A stretch of 64,000 nucleotides of DNA from Jejuia sp040720935 (GTDB lineage: Bacteria > Bacteroidota > Bacteroidia > Flavobacteriales > Flavobacteriaceae). The stretch covers positions 310,001 through 374,000 of the forward strand of contig NZ_JBFDAE010000001.1 of NCBI RefSeq assembly GCF_040720935.1. The letters are read 5' to 3'. Below are positions 9,044 to 18,414 of this stretch, piece by piece (position 1 is the first letter of the stretch; each line of letters starts with the position of its first letter). The notes beneath the pieces are model-generated. The model saw only the letters and a program-made list of their open reading frames with translations, was not told the origin of the DNA and made no database searches. Made by a program: the position numbers and the translations under genes.

Positions 9044-9622
9044 ATGAGTAAGGACTATTTTTCGCATGAAACAGCGGTTGTTGATGAAGGTAGCGTTATT
9101 GGTGATAATGTTAAAATATGGCACTTTTCTCATATTATGCCAAATTGTGAGATAGGAGATTTATGTAATATTGGTCAAAATGTTGTAATATCTCCAAAGG
9201 TAAAACTTGGAAAGAATGTTAAAGTACAAAATAACGTTTCCATTTATACAGGAGTTGAATGTGAAGATGATGTCTTTTTAGGGCCATCAATGGTTTTTAC
9301 CAACGTAATAAACCCTAGAAGTGCAGTAAATAGAAGAGGGCAGTATGCTAAAACTATAATAAAAAAAGGAGCTTCAATTGGGGCAAATGCCACTATAATT
9401 TGTGGAAATGATATTGGAGAATATGCCTTTGTAGGAGCTGGTGCAGTTGTAACTAAAAAGGTTCTTCCTTATGCTTTAGTGGTTGGAAATCCAGCAATGC
9501 ATTTAGGATGGGTTAGCGAGTATGGACATAGACTAAATTTTAACCAAGAAGGTCTCGCTATTTGCCCAGAGAGTAATGAAGAATATAAACTAAAAGAGAA
9601 TAAAGTATTCAAAGTAAAATAA
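9044..9622 (+). CDS. WbpD/WlbB-like sugar N-acetyltransferase (left-handed beta-helix)
   Basis: A 192-residue hexapeptide-repeat acetyltransferase. Repeats such as VIGDNVKIW, CEIGDLCNIG and VKLGKNVKV build the left-handed beta-helix. FLGPSMVFTNVINPRSAVNR and the GASIGANATIICG/VGAGAVVTKKVLPYALVVGNPA tail are typical of WbpD/WlbB, which acetylates the 3-amino group of UDP-2-acetamido-3-amino-uronates with acetyl-CoA. It lies 9 nt after wecC. The cognate dehydrogenase is two genes downstream, but the aminotransferase normally acting between them is absent from the window. Confidence 0.88.
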   Translation: MSKDYFSHETAVVDEGSVIGDNVKIWHFSHIMPNCEIGDLCNIGQNVVISPKVKLGKNVKVQNNVSIYTGVECEDDVFLGPSMVFTNVINPRSAVNRRGQYAKTIIKKGASIGANATIICGNDIGEYAFVGAGAVVTKKVLPYALVVGNPAMHLGWVSEYGHRLNFNQEGLAICPESNEEYKLKENKVFKVK

Positions 9623-9636
9623 AAATTAATATAATA

Positions 9637-10632
9637 ATGAAAAATCCGAGTGTATATAAAATATTAACTTGTGTCCTATTTGCGATGGTGATATCAAGTT
9701 GTAAAGAAAATAAGGAAAAAGAAAAACAATTAGATAAAACAGAAAACACAACAAAAAGCGTTGAGGTTATAAATGATCTTAACTCTTTTTTAAACTTAGA
9801 GAGTAAACCAAATTCGATTTTTTTAGATGTGAATTTTGGAGATATAATTAAAATAGAAAGGTTCTCTTATTTTAAGGACACGTTGGGAGTTGCTCATTTC
9901 ATATTTGAAATAAAAGATAACAACTCAAATATAGATATAAATAAGTATAGGATGAATTTAAGAATTACTCCTTTTAGTAATCAGAATAATTTATTGAGAG
10001 AGGATTCTAGAATATCTAATTTAAATTATGACTCATGGTTTTCAGATTTGAAAATTAGAAGCAACAACAATAATATAAAACATATTGTTTTTTCTCTTAA
10101 AACTGCTATCAATGAATTTAAAAATGTAGAATTGTTTCTTTACGACAAACAATTGAAGAATTTTTTGGATAATAAGGTTAGCGTAGATTATGAATTTGAA
10201 AAATATCTATCATCTTCAAAAAAAATAAACTTGCATAAGGTAGATGGTATATTGGGTAGAGAATTTCCTGTGAGTAATTTCAAAGCCTATTTAAAAGAAG
10301 ATTCAGATGGAGTTTATGTCGCCTACCAATTAACTGACATGATTCCAAAAGAAAGATTTACAAATAAAAGACTAATGATTAATATGTTTCCTATAGATTC
10401 ATACGCAGATTTATTGAGGGAAGATTCCAGAAAAAAAAATAGTCCATCTGATTCATGGTATTTTGATATTCAAATTAAAGAATACGAAAACATTCAGTTT
10501 ATATGGACGTACATTCCAACAGAAATATTGGATTTTAATAAAATAGAAGCATATATTTATGATGAAACTCAAAAGCGTTTTGTTGGCCTACCTGTTATAT
10601 TAAATGACATTTCGCTTGAGTTTAATGATTAA
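9637..10632 (+). CDS. unrecognised lipoprotein with a tandem internal duplication, in the polysaccharide locus
   Basis: A 331-residue protein of no family I recognise. The N-terminus is a lipoprotein signal (hydrophobic 8-20, then SSC with Cys22), followed by a Lys/Glu/Thr-rich linker to about residue 45. Two ~110-130-residue repeats follow. Both contain LLREDSR (119-125 and 259-265) and DSW (132-134 and 272-274), exactly 140 residues apart, and both end in a similar strand: VELFLYDKQLKNF and IEAYIYDETQKRF. It is inserted between the acetyltransferase and dehydrogenase genes, 14 nt from each, so it is co-transcribed. The sequence looks beta-rich. A role in glycan assembly at the envelope is only inferred from context. 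Confidence 0.7.
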   Translation: MKNPSVYKILTCVLFAMVISSCKENKEKEKQLDKTENTTKSVEVINDLNSFLNLESKPNSIFLDVNFGDIIKIERFSYFKDTLGVAHFIFEIKDNNSNIDINKYRMNLRITPFSNQNNLLREDSRISNLNYDSWFSDLKIRSNNNNIKHIVFSLKTAINEFKNVELFLYDKQLKNFLDNKVSVDYEFEKYLSSSKKINLHKVDGILGREFPVSNFKAYLKEDSDGVYVAYQLTDMIPKERFTNKRLMINMFPIDSYADLLREDSRKKNSPSDSWYFDIQIKEYENIQFIWTYIPTEILDFNKIEAYIYDETQKRFVGLPVILNDISLEFND

Positions 10633-10646
10633 ATAGTAATAAAAAT

Positions 10647-11615
10647 ATGAAAAATTTCGCCTTGATAGGAGCATCAGGATATATAGCTCCAAGACACCTT
10701 AAAGCCATTAAGGATACTAATAATAATCTTATTGCAGCATTAGACAAATTTGATAGTGTGGGTATCATTGATAGTTATTTCCCAAGTGCTGACTTTTTTG
10801 TAGAATCAGAGCGGTTTGATAGACATATTGAAAAGTTAAAATATGAGAAAAACAAAACATTGGATTATGTAAGCATATGTACACCTAATTATTTGCATGA
10901 TTCTCACATAAGAATGGCACTAAGGAGGGAAGCAGATGCGATTTGTGAAAAACCTTTAGTTTTAAATCCATGGAATATTGATGCTCTTCAGAAAATGGAA
11001 GAGGAGTCTGGACAAAGAGTTTGGAATATTCTACAATTAAGAGTTCATCAAAGTATTATCGATTTAAAAAAGAAAGTAAACGAGGCTCCAAGGGATAAAG
11101 TTTTTGAAGTTGATTTAACATATTTAACTTCAAGAGGGAATTGGTACTATACTTCATGGAAAGGGGACAAATCTAAATCTGGAGGTATTGCTACAAATAT
11201 CGGTGTACATTTTTATGATATGCTATCATGGATTTTTGGAGATGTTAAAGAAAATATTGTTCATGTTAATACTCATGATCGTGCATCAGGGTATTTAGAA
11301 TTTGAAAGAGCTAGGGTACGATGGTTTTTATCCATAAACTATGATGTTTTACCTATAGAAATAAAGGATAAAGGACAAAGGACGTATCGTTCAATTACAA
11401 TCGAAGGTGAAGAGTTAGAGTTTAGTGGGGGCTTTACAGATTTACACACAAAAGTATATGAAGACATACTTGAAGGAAAAGGATATGGACTAGATGATAC
11501 TAGGCAATCAATTGAAATAGTTCATAATATAAGGAACGCATCTCCTATTGGTTTAAAAGGAGAGTACCACCCTTTTGCAAAAAAGTCATTAGCGGAACAT
11601 CCTTTTGGAAAATGA
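10647..11615 (+). CDS. WbpB/WlbA-like UDP-sugar 3-dehydrogenase (Gfo/Idh/MocA family)
   Basis: A 322-residue oxidoreductase. It begins NFALIGASGYIAPRHLKAI, the unusual Rossmann loop of WlbA/WbpB, which oxidises C3 of UDP-GlcNAc uronate ahead of transamination. The CEKPLVLNPWNID segment carries the family catalytic Lys in EKP, and GGIATNIGVHFYD matches the C-terminal substrate domain. With the acetyltransferase upstream it points to a 2,3-diacetamido-2,3-dideoxy-uronic acid. The aminotransferase partner (WbpE/WlbC) was not found in this window. Confidence 0.88.
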   Translation: MKNFALIGASGYIAPRHLKAIKDTNNNLIAALDKFDSVGIIDSYFPSADFFVESERFDRHIEKLKYEKNKTLDYVSICTPNYLHDSHIRMALRREADAICEKPLVLNPWNIDALQKMEEESGQRVWNILQLRVHQSIIDLKKKVNEAPRDKVFEVDLTYLTSRGNWYYTSWKGDKSKSGGIATNIGVHFYDMLSWIFGDVKENIVHVNTHDRASGYLEFERARVRWFLSINYDVLPIEIKDKGQRTYRSITIEGEELEFSGGFTDLHTKVYEDILEGKGYGLDDTRQSIEIVHNIRNASPIGLKGEYHPFAKKSLAEHPFGK

Positions 11616-11619
11616 TTTA

Positions 11620-12867
11620 ATGAAGCTAAAACTATTTAAATCAGAGTTTTTAAGTAATTTAAGCACCCAAATGTTAGGTACTGGTATAGGGCAGGTTGTG
11701 CCTTTATTGATTATGCCATTGCTAACTAGGCTTTACTCAGAGGAAGAGTTTGGCTTATTTTCTTCATTTTTGGCTTATTCAGCTGTATTAATTGTTGCAA
11801 CTGGAGGACGATATTATGTTGCAATTATTTTACCAAAAAAAGAAAAAGAAGCTCTTAAAGTTTTTTCTTTAAGCATTATATTAACAATATTATACACTCT
11901 TTTTCTTTTTATTGTTTGTTTGATTATTTTTTATTGTTTACCAAACTCGCTTAATGCCTATGGTTTAATTTTTTTTATTCCTATATATGTTGGTCTTTTT
12001 GGATTGTGGCAGTCTTTTTTTAACCTTTCCGTTAGAGGAAAAAGATTTGAGTTGACAGCGTCCTCTAAAGTTATTCAAGCTACGGGGTACGCTACAATTA
12101 GTAGTTTGTTAGGATTTGTTTTAACTCCAATTGGATTGGTTATTGGTAAAATTTCTGGTGTCGTTTTTTCACTTTACCATTTAAAGACAAGACTTAAATT
12201 AACAAAAGAGACATATAATTTGAAAAACTTGAAGGAAGTTGCAATAACCTATAGTGATTATCCTAAATATAGTATTCTGCCTACTTTTCTTGACACACTA
12301 TCAATACAATCATTAGTTTTTTTAATAGGGTATTATTATACCCAAACGGAATTAGGATTTTACGGACTTACTAATATGTGTCTTATGGCTCCATTAGGAC
12401 TAGTAGGAATTTCTTTTAGAGATGTCTTTTATCAACGAATTACTCATTTAATAAATGCGGAGCAAATAAAAGAAGCTAAAAACTTTTTTTTGAAATCAAC
12501 CTTAATACTAGCTTCTATTGGGGTGTTTATAGGTGCTGTTTTGTTTTTTATGGGAGAACCTGTTTTTTCACTAGTATTCGGTGAGAAATGGTCAATGTCA
12601 GGAAAACTGGCTAGTATTTTATCCATAAGTTTAATTTTTAAATTAACAGTAAGTCCGTTATCGTCGGTTCTCAATGCCACGAACAATGTAAGAACTATAT
12701 CTTTATGGCAAACCATTTATTTTGTAACAACTTTTAGTACATTGCTATTGACTATTTTATATTTTAGGGCGGATATATATTTACTACTTAAAGTATATGT
12801 GCTACACGAGGCAATTTTATACTCTTTTTATTATTTTTTACAATTTAACAGTTTAAAACAGACATAA
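11620..12867 (+). CDS. Wzx-type O-unit flippase (polysaccharide biosynthesis protein)
   Basis: A polytopic inner-membrane protein of about 415 residues with roughly twelve hydrophobic helices, opening with LSTQMLGTGIGQVVPLLIMPLLTRLYSEEEFGLF. This is the typical start of flippases of the MATE/MOP exporter superfamily that move lipid-linked repeat units to the periplasm. I prefer ATG at 11620, which lies 4 nt after the previous stop. A TTG at 11605 would give a 5-residue extension overlapping the upstream gene. A second, different flippase-like gene lies at 50754. Confidence 0.85.
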   Translation: MKLKLFKSEFLSNLSTQMLGTGIGQVVPLLIMPLLTRLYSEEEFGLFSSFLAYSAVLIVATGGRYYVAIILPKKEKEALKVFSLSIILTILYTLFLFIVCLIIFYCLPNSLNAYGLIFFIPIYVGLFGLWQSFFNLSVRGKRFELTASSKVIQATGYATISSLLGFVLTPIGLVIGKISGVVFSLYHLKTRLKLTKETYNLKNLKEVAITYSDYPKYSILPTFLDTLSIQSLVFLIGYYYTQTELGFYGLTNMCLMAPLGLVGISFRDVFYQRITHLINAEQIKEAKNFFLKSTLILASIGVFIGAVLFFMGEPVFSLVFGEKWSMSGKLASILSISLIFKLTVSPLSSVLNATNNVRTISLWQTIYFVTTFSTLLLTILYFRADIYLLLKVYVLHEAILYSFYYFLQFNSLKQT

Positions 12868-12870
12868 TTA

Positions 12871-14679
12871 ATGTGCGGCATATCTGGAATTATAAATAAA
12901 TCTAAAAATAAGGTTTCCGAATCTGACTTAAAAAGCATGAACGATTTAATTATACATCGTGGACCTGATGCTGAGGGATACTATTATAATGAAAGAATTG
13001 GTTTTGGTCATAGAAGATTGTCTATTTTGGATTTATCTAAATTAGGAGATCAACCTATGGAGTATAGCGATTTGACCATAACTTACAATGGAGAAGTCTA
13101 TAATTATATTGAAATAAGGGAAGAGTTAAGAGAAAAAGGGTATGTTTTTAAAAGTGAGACTGATACTGAAGTTATTTTAGCCGCTTATCAAGAATGGGGA
13201 GAGAATTGTGTACAGTATTTTAATGGAATGTGGGCATTTGCAATTCATGACAGAAAGAAAAATATTGTTTTCTTAAGTCGAGATCGATTTGGAATTAAGC
13301 CACTATATTACCATAATAACCAAAAGGCATTTTATTTTGGATCTGAGATAAAACAATTATTGTACTTTAATCCTAATCCGAAGGTTAACAAACAAATTCT
13401 ATTTGATTATATATATTTAACATACCATCACCATACAAACCATACTTTTTTTCAAGACATTGAATCTTTAGAACCATCACATAATTTAATTTGTAATTTA
13501 GAGGATAGCACCATTATAATTAAGAGATATTATCATTTGGAAACAAACCTATTATACAAAAGAATAAAATTTGACCAAGCACTATCAGAGTACAAGACCT
13601 TGATTAAGAGGTCTATTGATCTGCGTTTGCGATCGGATGTTAAGGTAGGAACTTGTTTAAGTGGAGGAATGGATAGCTCATTTATAGCAGCTTCTGCAAG
13701 CCCAATATATAAAGAAAAATGTAATGAAAGGTTTACTGCCATTACAGCCAAATCAATTGAAAAGAAGACTGACGAATCCGGATTTGCTCAAATGGTAGTT
13801 GAAAGGCATGATCTAGATTGGAATATAACCCAACCTAATAAAGAAGATTTTTTTAATTTTGTTGAAGACGTTATAAAAATACAAGAAGAACCTTTTGGAA
13901 GCCCATCGATAATAATGCAATATTTTGTAATGAAAAAAGCAAAGGAAGCAAAATGTATCGTTCTTTTAGATGGACAAGGTGGCGATGAAACATTGTTAGG
14001 CTACGATAGGTATTATGCAACTTACATTAATGAGCAACAAGGGTTTATAAATAAGGTAAGGGCTTTGTGGTCAGTTAGCAGAAACTCTAAGTTATCACTA
14101 AAAGACGTGCTTTTATATAATTTATACTTTAACAATGTCTTAATAAGAAAGTACAGGCAATTAAAAAGACATAATTATATAAAACCAGCTTATAAAAAAT
14201 ATTTTAATAATGTATTCTTAAAAAAATTATCTAATTATAACTCTAGTGTATCTAAGTTGCAACATTCAGAAATCACAAAAATACAATTACAGAAACTTCT
14301 TAAGTATGAAGACAGGAACTCCATGTCGCAATCTATAGAGACCAGAGTTCCGTTTATCGATCACAATGTTGTTGAGCTGGCAATATCAATTCCTTTTGAA
14401 TTTAAAATGGTTGATGGATGGTCAAAGTATATTTTAAGAAAAGCAAGTGAAGATATTTTGCCTGAAAAAATTGTTTGGCGAAAAAACAAGTTTGGTTTTG
14501 AAGCACCCCAAGACAAGTGGTTGTCTGATAAAGAATATTTTCTTAAAATAATTAAAGAATCTCAGTTTTTAGCTAGTTTTATTGATTTTGAAAAGATTAC
14601 AAAAAAAGTAGATAACAACACCTTGTGGAAATTATTTAACATTGCGGTTTGGGCTGATAAGTTTAAGGTTTCCTTCTAA
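12871..14679 (+). CDS. asnB: asparagine synthase-like glutamine amidotransferase
   Basis: A 602-residue protein with an N-terminal class II glutamine amidotransferase domain, starting MCGISGI with nucleophile Cys2 exposed after Met removal. The C-terminal ATP-pyrophosphatase synthase domain has its PP-loop SGGMDSS at residues 264-270, then GQGGDE and SIETRVPFIDH. Formally this is asparagine synthetase (AsnB). Inside an O-antigen locus with uronic acid genes, such enzymes often amidate uronates to uronamides, so I infer a sugar-modifying role. It starts 3 nt after the flippase gene. Confidence 0.88.
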   Translation: MCGISGIINKSKNKVSESDLKSMNDLIIHRGPDAEGYYYNERIGFGHRRLSILDLSKLGDQPMEYSDLTITYNGEVYNYIEIREELREKGYVFKSETDTEVILAAYQEWGENCVQYFNGMWAFAIHDRKKNIVFLSRDRFGIKPLYYHNNQKAFYFGSEIKQLLYFNPNPKVNKQILFDYIYLTYHHHTNHTFFQDIESLEPSHNLICNLEDSTIIIKRYYHLETNLLYKRIKFDQALSEYKTLIKRSIDLRLRSDVKVGTCLSGGMDSSFIAASASPIYKEKCNERFTAITAKSIEKKTDESGFAQMVVERHDLDWNITQPNKEDFFNFVEDVIKIQEEPFGSPSIIMQYFVMKKAKEAKCIVLLDGQGGDETLLGYDRYYATYINEQQGFINKVRALWSVSRNSKLSLKDVLLYNLYFNNVLIRKYRQLKRHNYIKPAYKKYFNNVFLKKLSNYNSSVSKLQHSEITKIQLQKLLKYEDRNSMSQSIETRVPFIDHNVVELAISIPFEFKMVDGWSKYILRKASEDILPEKIVWRKNKFGFEAPQDKWLSDKEYFLKIIKESQFLASFIDFEKITKKVDNNTLWKLFNIAVWADKFKVSF

Positions 14680-14698
14680 ATAATCCAATATATAGGTA

Positions 14699-15886
14699 AT
14701 GAAGCATGTAAAAAGCGGTTCATATTTAATCTATCAGAGTATGATTTTTGCACTGTTCCTTATTAGTGGGGCAGTAAAGTTCATATTTAGTGATATTGAT
14801 TTTCCTTTGGACATCACACTTTTGTTGTCTAGTTTGATTTTTGTTGACATTTTATACAATATGTCAACCAAATCAATATTAATTAAAAAATTATCAGCAA
14901 ACCAAATATTATTTCTATTATCTTATTTAGCGTTTTATCTACTAATGGCTATGAGTTTGTTTTATACAAAGTCTATTAGTTACGGGAATGGAAAAACCTT
15001 TTTCTTCATTTTGAATTTAATATCATTTTGTTATCCTTTTTTTATGAAAAACTTCGAGCATAAAGTTTTTTTCAAAATTATGGTAGTTCCATTAATCTTG
15101 GTTTCAATTTGGTTTTTGGCAAAAAGGTATTTGTCATGGTATGCCCCAAGCCCAGAAACAAGAATATTCTACAAGCAATTTACAGGTAATTATTTACTAT
15201 TGTGCAACGCTATTGCTTTTTGCGTGCTATATTATATTTATCAAAAAAAATACTTGTTTTCTTTGGCTTTATTTGTTTTGATTATTGCCCTAGGTGGTAG
15301 AGGACCAATTTTGTTTCTCATTTTGCTTGTAGCTTATTGGAAGATCCATACAATGATCAATATAAAAGTTAATGTCAAAATTGTTAAAAGGATTGGATAT
15401 GCTTTGTTGTTACTACCGCCATTTTTATATTTTTTTTGGGGATATATAGCGAATGCTTTTAAAGTCGGATTAGGTAGAATTACTTCTTTTCTCAATTACG
15501 AGCAAGACGCTTCTGTTTTATCAAGGTTTTATTATTTTGATTTTGCCGTAGAGAAAATATTCAGTTCTATCCAAAGTTTCTTTTTTGGGCATGGTATAGG
15601 GAGTTTTGGTATCATGTATAATGGAATTGATAAAAGAGAGTTTCCGCACAATATATTTCTGGAAGCATGGTTTGAACTTGGGCTAGTTGGTTTTTTGTTA
15701 ACAATAATAATTTTTGTCTTTCCAATTTTAGTTTACCATAAAAAATCTTTGTTTATTAAATTAATGTGTGTTTATTTTTTAATGCATTCACTTAAATCTG
15801 GTAGTTTGGATGGCATGAGATTTATGTCTGGGGTTTACGGAATGTTAATATTTTTTGATTATGGTATTTTTAATGAAAAAAAGTAA
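14699..15886 (+). CDS. Wzy/O-antigen ligase-like membrane protein (first of three)
   Basis: A 395-residue polytopic protein with about eleven hydrophobic segments. Near the C-terminus GHGIGSFGIMYNG is followed by FPHNIFLEAWFELGLVGF, the pattern (glycine-rich loop, HN, then E-G-G helix) seen in Wzy/WaaL-type polymerases and ligases, usually on a large periplasmic loop. It probably polymerises or transfers undecaprenyl-linked repeat units. It overlaps the next gene by 14 nt. Polymerase and ligase cannot be separated from sequence alone. Confidence 0.75.
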   Translation: MKHVKSGSYLIYQSMIFALFLISGAVKFIFSDIDFPLDITLLLSSLIFVDILYNMSTKSILIKKLSANQILFLLSYLAFYLLMAMSLFYTKSISYGNGKTFFFILNLISFCYPFFMKNFEHKVFFKIMVVPLILVSIWFLAKRYLSWYAPSPETRIFYKQFTGNYLLLCNAIAFCVLYYIYQKKYLFSLALFVLIIALGGRGPILFLILLVAYWKIHTMINIKVNVKIVKRIGYALLLLPPFLYFFWGYIANAFKVGLGRITSFLNYEQDASVLSRFYYFDFAVEKIFSSIQSFFFGHGIGSFGIMYNGIDKREFPHNIFLEAWFELGLVGFLLTIIIFVFPILVYHKKSLFIKLMCVYFLMHSLKSGSLDGMRFMSGVYGMLIFFDYGIFNEKK

Positions 15887-17087
15887 ATATTTAGGTCTTT
15901 TTTTATTTCCTTTTGTATTGCCTCTTCCATTACCAATGAAATATTCAGCGATGGCATTAATTATTTTTATAATTAATTTAGTTTTGCTAGTTAAAAAAGA
16001 AAACCTCTCTAATTTAAAACTGGTTATCAAGACCCCTTTGGTAATAATATTGTTACTATTCTTTTTAAGTGATTATATTAGCGCTATAGTGAGATTTGAT
16101 TTTAACCCTAAAGTATTTAGAGAAGTAAAATTAGCATTTATACTTCTTCCTGCCCTAATACTTCTTCAAAAAGAGATTATTGTTAAAGAGTTTGTCAATA
16201 TTATAAAAGCATTTTTTTATGGAGTCTTATTTTATATTGTATTTGCGTGGGCAAATGTATGGTATTTTTATACGATAACTCACCCTACCTATATTTTTGA
16301 CCCTACAGATCACTTTATCGTATATGTTTTAGCTAGGGAAACACCAAATAGCATACATCATACTTACATTGGGCTGTACATATTGTTAATTACTATAATA
16401 GTTTTCGCCTATACTGTTCTTTATAAGAAAATAAGTTTGTTTTTAGGCCTGTTTTTAACGCTTTTCTTTCTAGTTAATAGTTTTTATATTGGGGGAAAAA
16501 GCACCACGATGTTGTTGGTTGTTTTTTTAACTTTTATTCTGTTAAAACCTGTGGCTAAAGGATTTCAAATTAAAGGGCTTAAATACTATATTTTAGGGTT
16601 AATCTTAGCTGTTGTAGTAGGTGTTAATGGTATTTATGAATGGTTGACAGTCAGTATAAAGCAAAGCCTTGGTTTAAGGATAAATATTTATAAGAGATGC
16701 ATAGATGTAACAATGGAAACTTTTCCTTTTGGAATAGGGAAAGAAAAACTAAATTATATACCATTAAACATTCACAGTAATGATGGAGAACACCTTATTA
16801 CCCATAATATTTATTTTAATGAATTAATTATAAATGGGTTTATAGGATTGTTAATTCTTTTAAGCATGCTTTTTTATGTCTGTTATATTGGTTATAAAAG
16901 CCATATAACTTTTTGGCTTTTCGCTCTGTCAATAGTAGCTATAGGTCTGTCAGAAGATTTGTTTGTCAGACAAGCTGGTGTGCTGTTTTTTGTTTTCTTC
17001 ACATGTATTTTTTATGTTAAATTCTATAAAATACCGAACCCTAATTTATTTTGTTGTAATTCTCTGGAGAAAATAACTTTGATATAA
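15873..17087 (+). CDS. Wzy/O-antigen ligase-like membrane protein (second of three)
   Basis: About 404 residues, polytopic, with around ten hydrophobic helices. It also shows a C-terminal glycine-rich loop then HN motif (FPFGIGKEKLNY, later THNIYFNELIINGFIGLL), as in O-antigen ligase/polymerase proteins. I prefer ATG at 15873 (MKKSKYLGLF); in-frame TTG 15855 and ATG 15861 lie deeper inside the upstream gene. The 14-nt overlap with the preceding gene suggests translational coupling. The last ~12 residues (CCNSLEKITLI) are an unusual tail. Confidence 0.7.
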   Translation: MKKSKYLGLFLFPFVLPLPLPMKYSAMALIIFIINLVLLVKKENLSNLKLVIKTPLVIILLLFFLSDYISAIVRFDFNPKVFREVKLAFILLPALILLQKEIIVKEFVNIIKAFFYGVLFYIVFAWANVWYFYTITHPTYIFDPTDHFIVYVLARETPNSIHHTYIGLYILLITIIVFAYTVLYKKISLFLGLFLTLFFLVNSFYIGGKSTTMLLVVFLTFILLKPVAKGFQIKGLKYYILGLILAVVVGVNGIYEWLTVSIKQSLGLRINIYKRCIDVTMETFPFGIGKEKLNYIPLNIHSNDGEHLITHNIYFNELIINGFIGLLILLSMLFYVCYIGYKSHITFWLFALSIVAIGLSEDLFVRQAGVLFFVFFTCIFYVKFYKIPNPNLFCCNSLEKITLI

Positions 17088-17244
17088 TTAATAGAGTATA
17101 TTTGGGGTCTGGTTTTTTTAATACCACAAAATATTTACCTCTTTAATCGATTTACATTTTATCAAAAGTAGTTGAAAAACATATAATTTTAAAAATCAAT
17201 AAAAATACTTTGAATTTTTTAGAAATCTTTAGGCCGGAAATCAT

Positions 17245-18414
17245 TTGAACAAGCATATAGACAAAATATTTATTATTTGGATCACTCTTTTTTTTATAGG
17301 AGATTTATTATCTAAAGTATCTAACCTTTATTTAGACGGGAATTTCTATAGAATAAATGGGTTTTTAAAACTTGGTTTTGAACTTGTATTATTATACTAT
17401 TTTGTGACTAATTTTAGAAGAAAAAAGATTCTACTTTACCCAATTTCCTTTTTATTGCTTTTTGTAATTGGTCAGTTTTCTTTTGGTAATTCTTTAGCTA
17501 GCTTTTTTACAGGTTGGTCTTCGGGAAATATCTATTTCTTAAATAGGTTCCTATATATTTTTCTTTTCATAGTTGTTGTACAAAGCATTGAATTGAAAAA
17601 AGATACATTTCCTAAAATCTTAAACATTTTAGAAAAAATACTTATAATAAATGGTTTCCTTATTTTATTGGGTTTTTTCTTCGATTTGAATATTTTTAAA
17701 ACCTATCCAAGTACCATAAGGTTTGGGTACAATGGATTATTCGCAAAAAACGGAGAGGTTTCTTATTATTATATGTTTTTAATATCAATTTTGTATTATA
17801 ATATTATTGAAAAAGGGAATAGGGATTTTGTTAAATTAGCGTTTGTAATAATAACCTCTTTATTGCTTGGAAAAAAAGTAATGCTCCTCTATTTAGCTAT
17901 TTTGTTTTTATTTCATTTTCTATGGATAAATAAGCATAAAAACAGAAACAGGCTTATAGCATCATTTTTTTTCATTGTAGTTTTTTATTTTAGAAATAAT
18001 ATTTTAAATATTATTTTTAACTATTCTAGTTTTTGGGACAATATCTTTAAAAAAAATGGTTTGCTTGGTATGATAACATCAACTAGGTCTATGCTGTTCG
18101 AACGAGCAATTGAGCATATTGGCAATGAATGGAACTTTATTAATTATCTATGTGGAGGGATTCAATACAGTAAGTATAAAGTTGAATTTGAATTTATAGA
18201 TGTTTTCCTTTTCTTCGGTGTCATTGGAGTTATTCTTTATATTTTGTTTTTAATTAATTATTTTTTTGAAAAGGATAATAGAAACAAAAATTCTTTATTG
18301 GTAATAATTTTAATCTGTAGTTTTTTCTCGGGAAGTCTTTTTTTAAGTGTGGGCTGCATGATATTTTTATACATAACTTTTAAAGAATTAGGCATTAAAA
18401 AACTAGACAAATGA
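17245..18414 (+). CDS. polytopic membrane protein, probable third Wzy-like polymerase
   Basis: 389 residues with about ten hydrophobic helices and very Phe/Ile/Leu-rich composition. Unlike its two neighbours it lacks a clear HN motif; the C-terminal loop reads FINYLCGGIQYSKYKVEFEFIDVF. Position and topology suggest a Wzy-type polymerase, but similarity is weak. The start must be TTG at 17245: a stop codon lies in frame at 17230, no ATG intervenes, and a purine-rich GGAAA sits 5 nt upstream. A 157-nt spacer separates it from the previous gene. It overlaps the next gene by 4 nt. Confidence 0.6.
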   Translation: MNKHIDKIFIIWITLFFIGDLLSKVSNLYLDGNFYRINGFLKLGFELVLLYYFVTNFRRKKILLYPISFLLLFVIGQFSFGNSLASFFTGWSSGNIYFLNRFLYIFLFIVVVQSIELKKDTFPKILNILEKILIINGFLILLGFFFDLNIFKTYPSTIRFGYNGLFAKNGEVSYYYMFLISILYYNIIEKGNRDFVKLAFVIITSLLLGKKVMLLYLAILFLFHFLWINKHKNRNRLIASFFFIVVFYFRNNILNIIFNYSSFWDNIFKKNGLLGMITSTRSMLFERAIEHIGNEWNFINYLCGGIQYSKYKVEFEFIDVFLFFGVIGVILYILFLINYFFEKDNRNKNSLLVIILICSFFSGSLFLSVGCMIFLYITFKELGIKKLDK

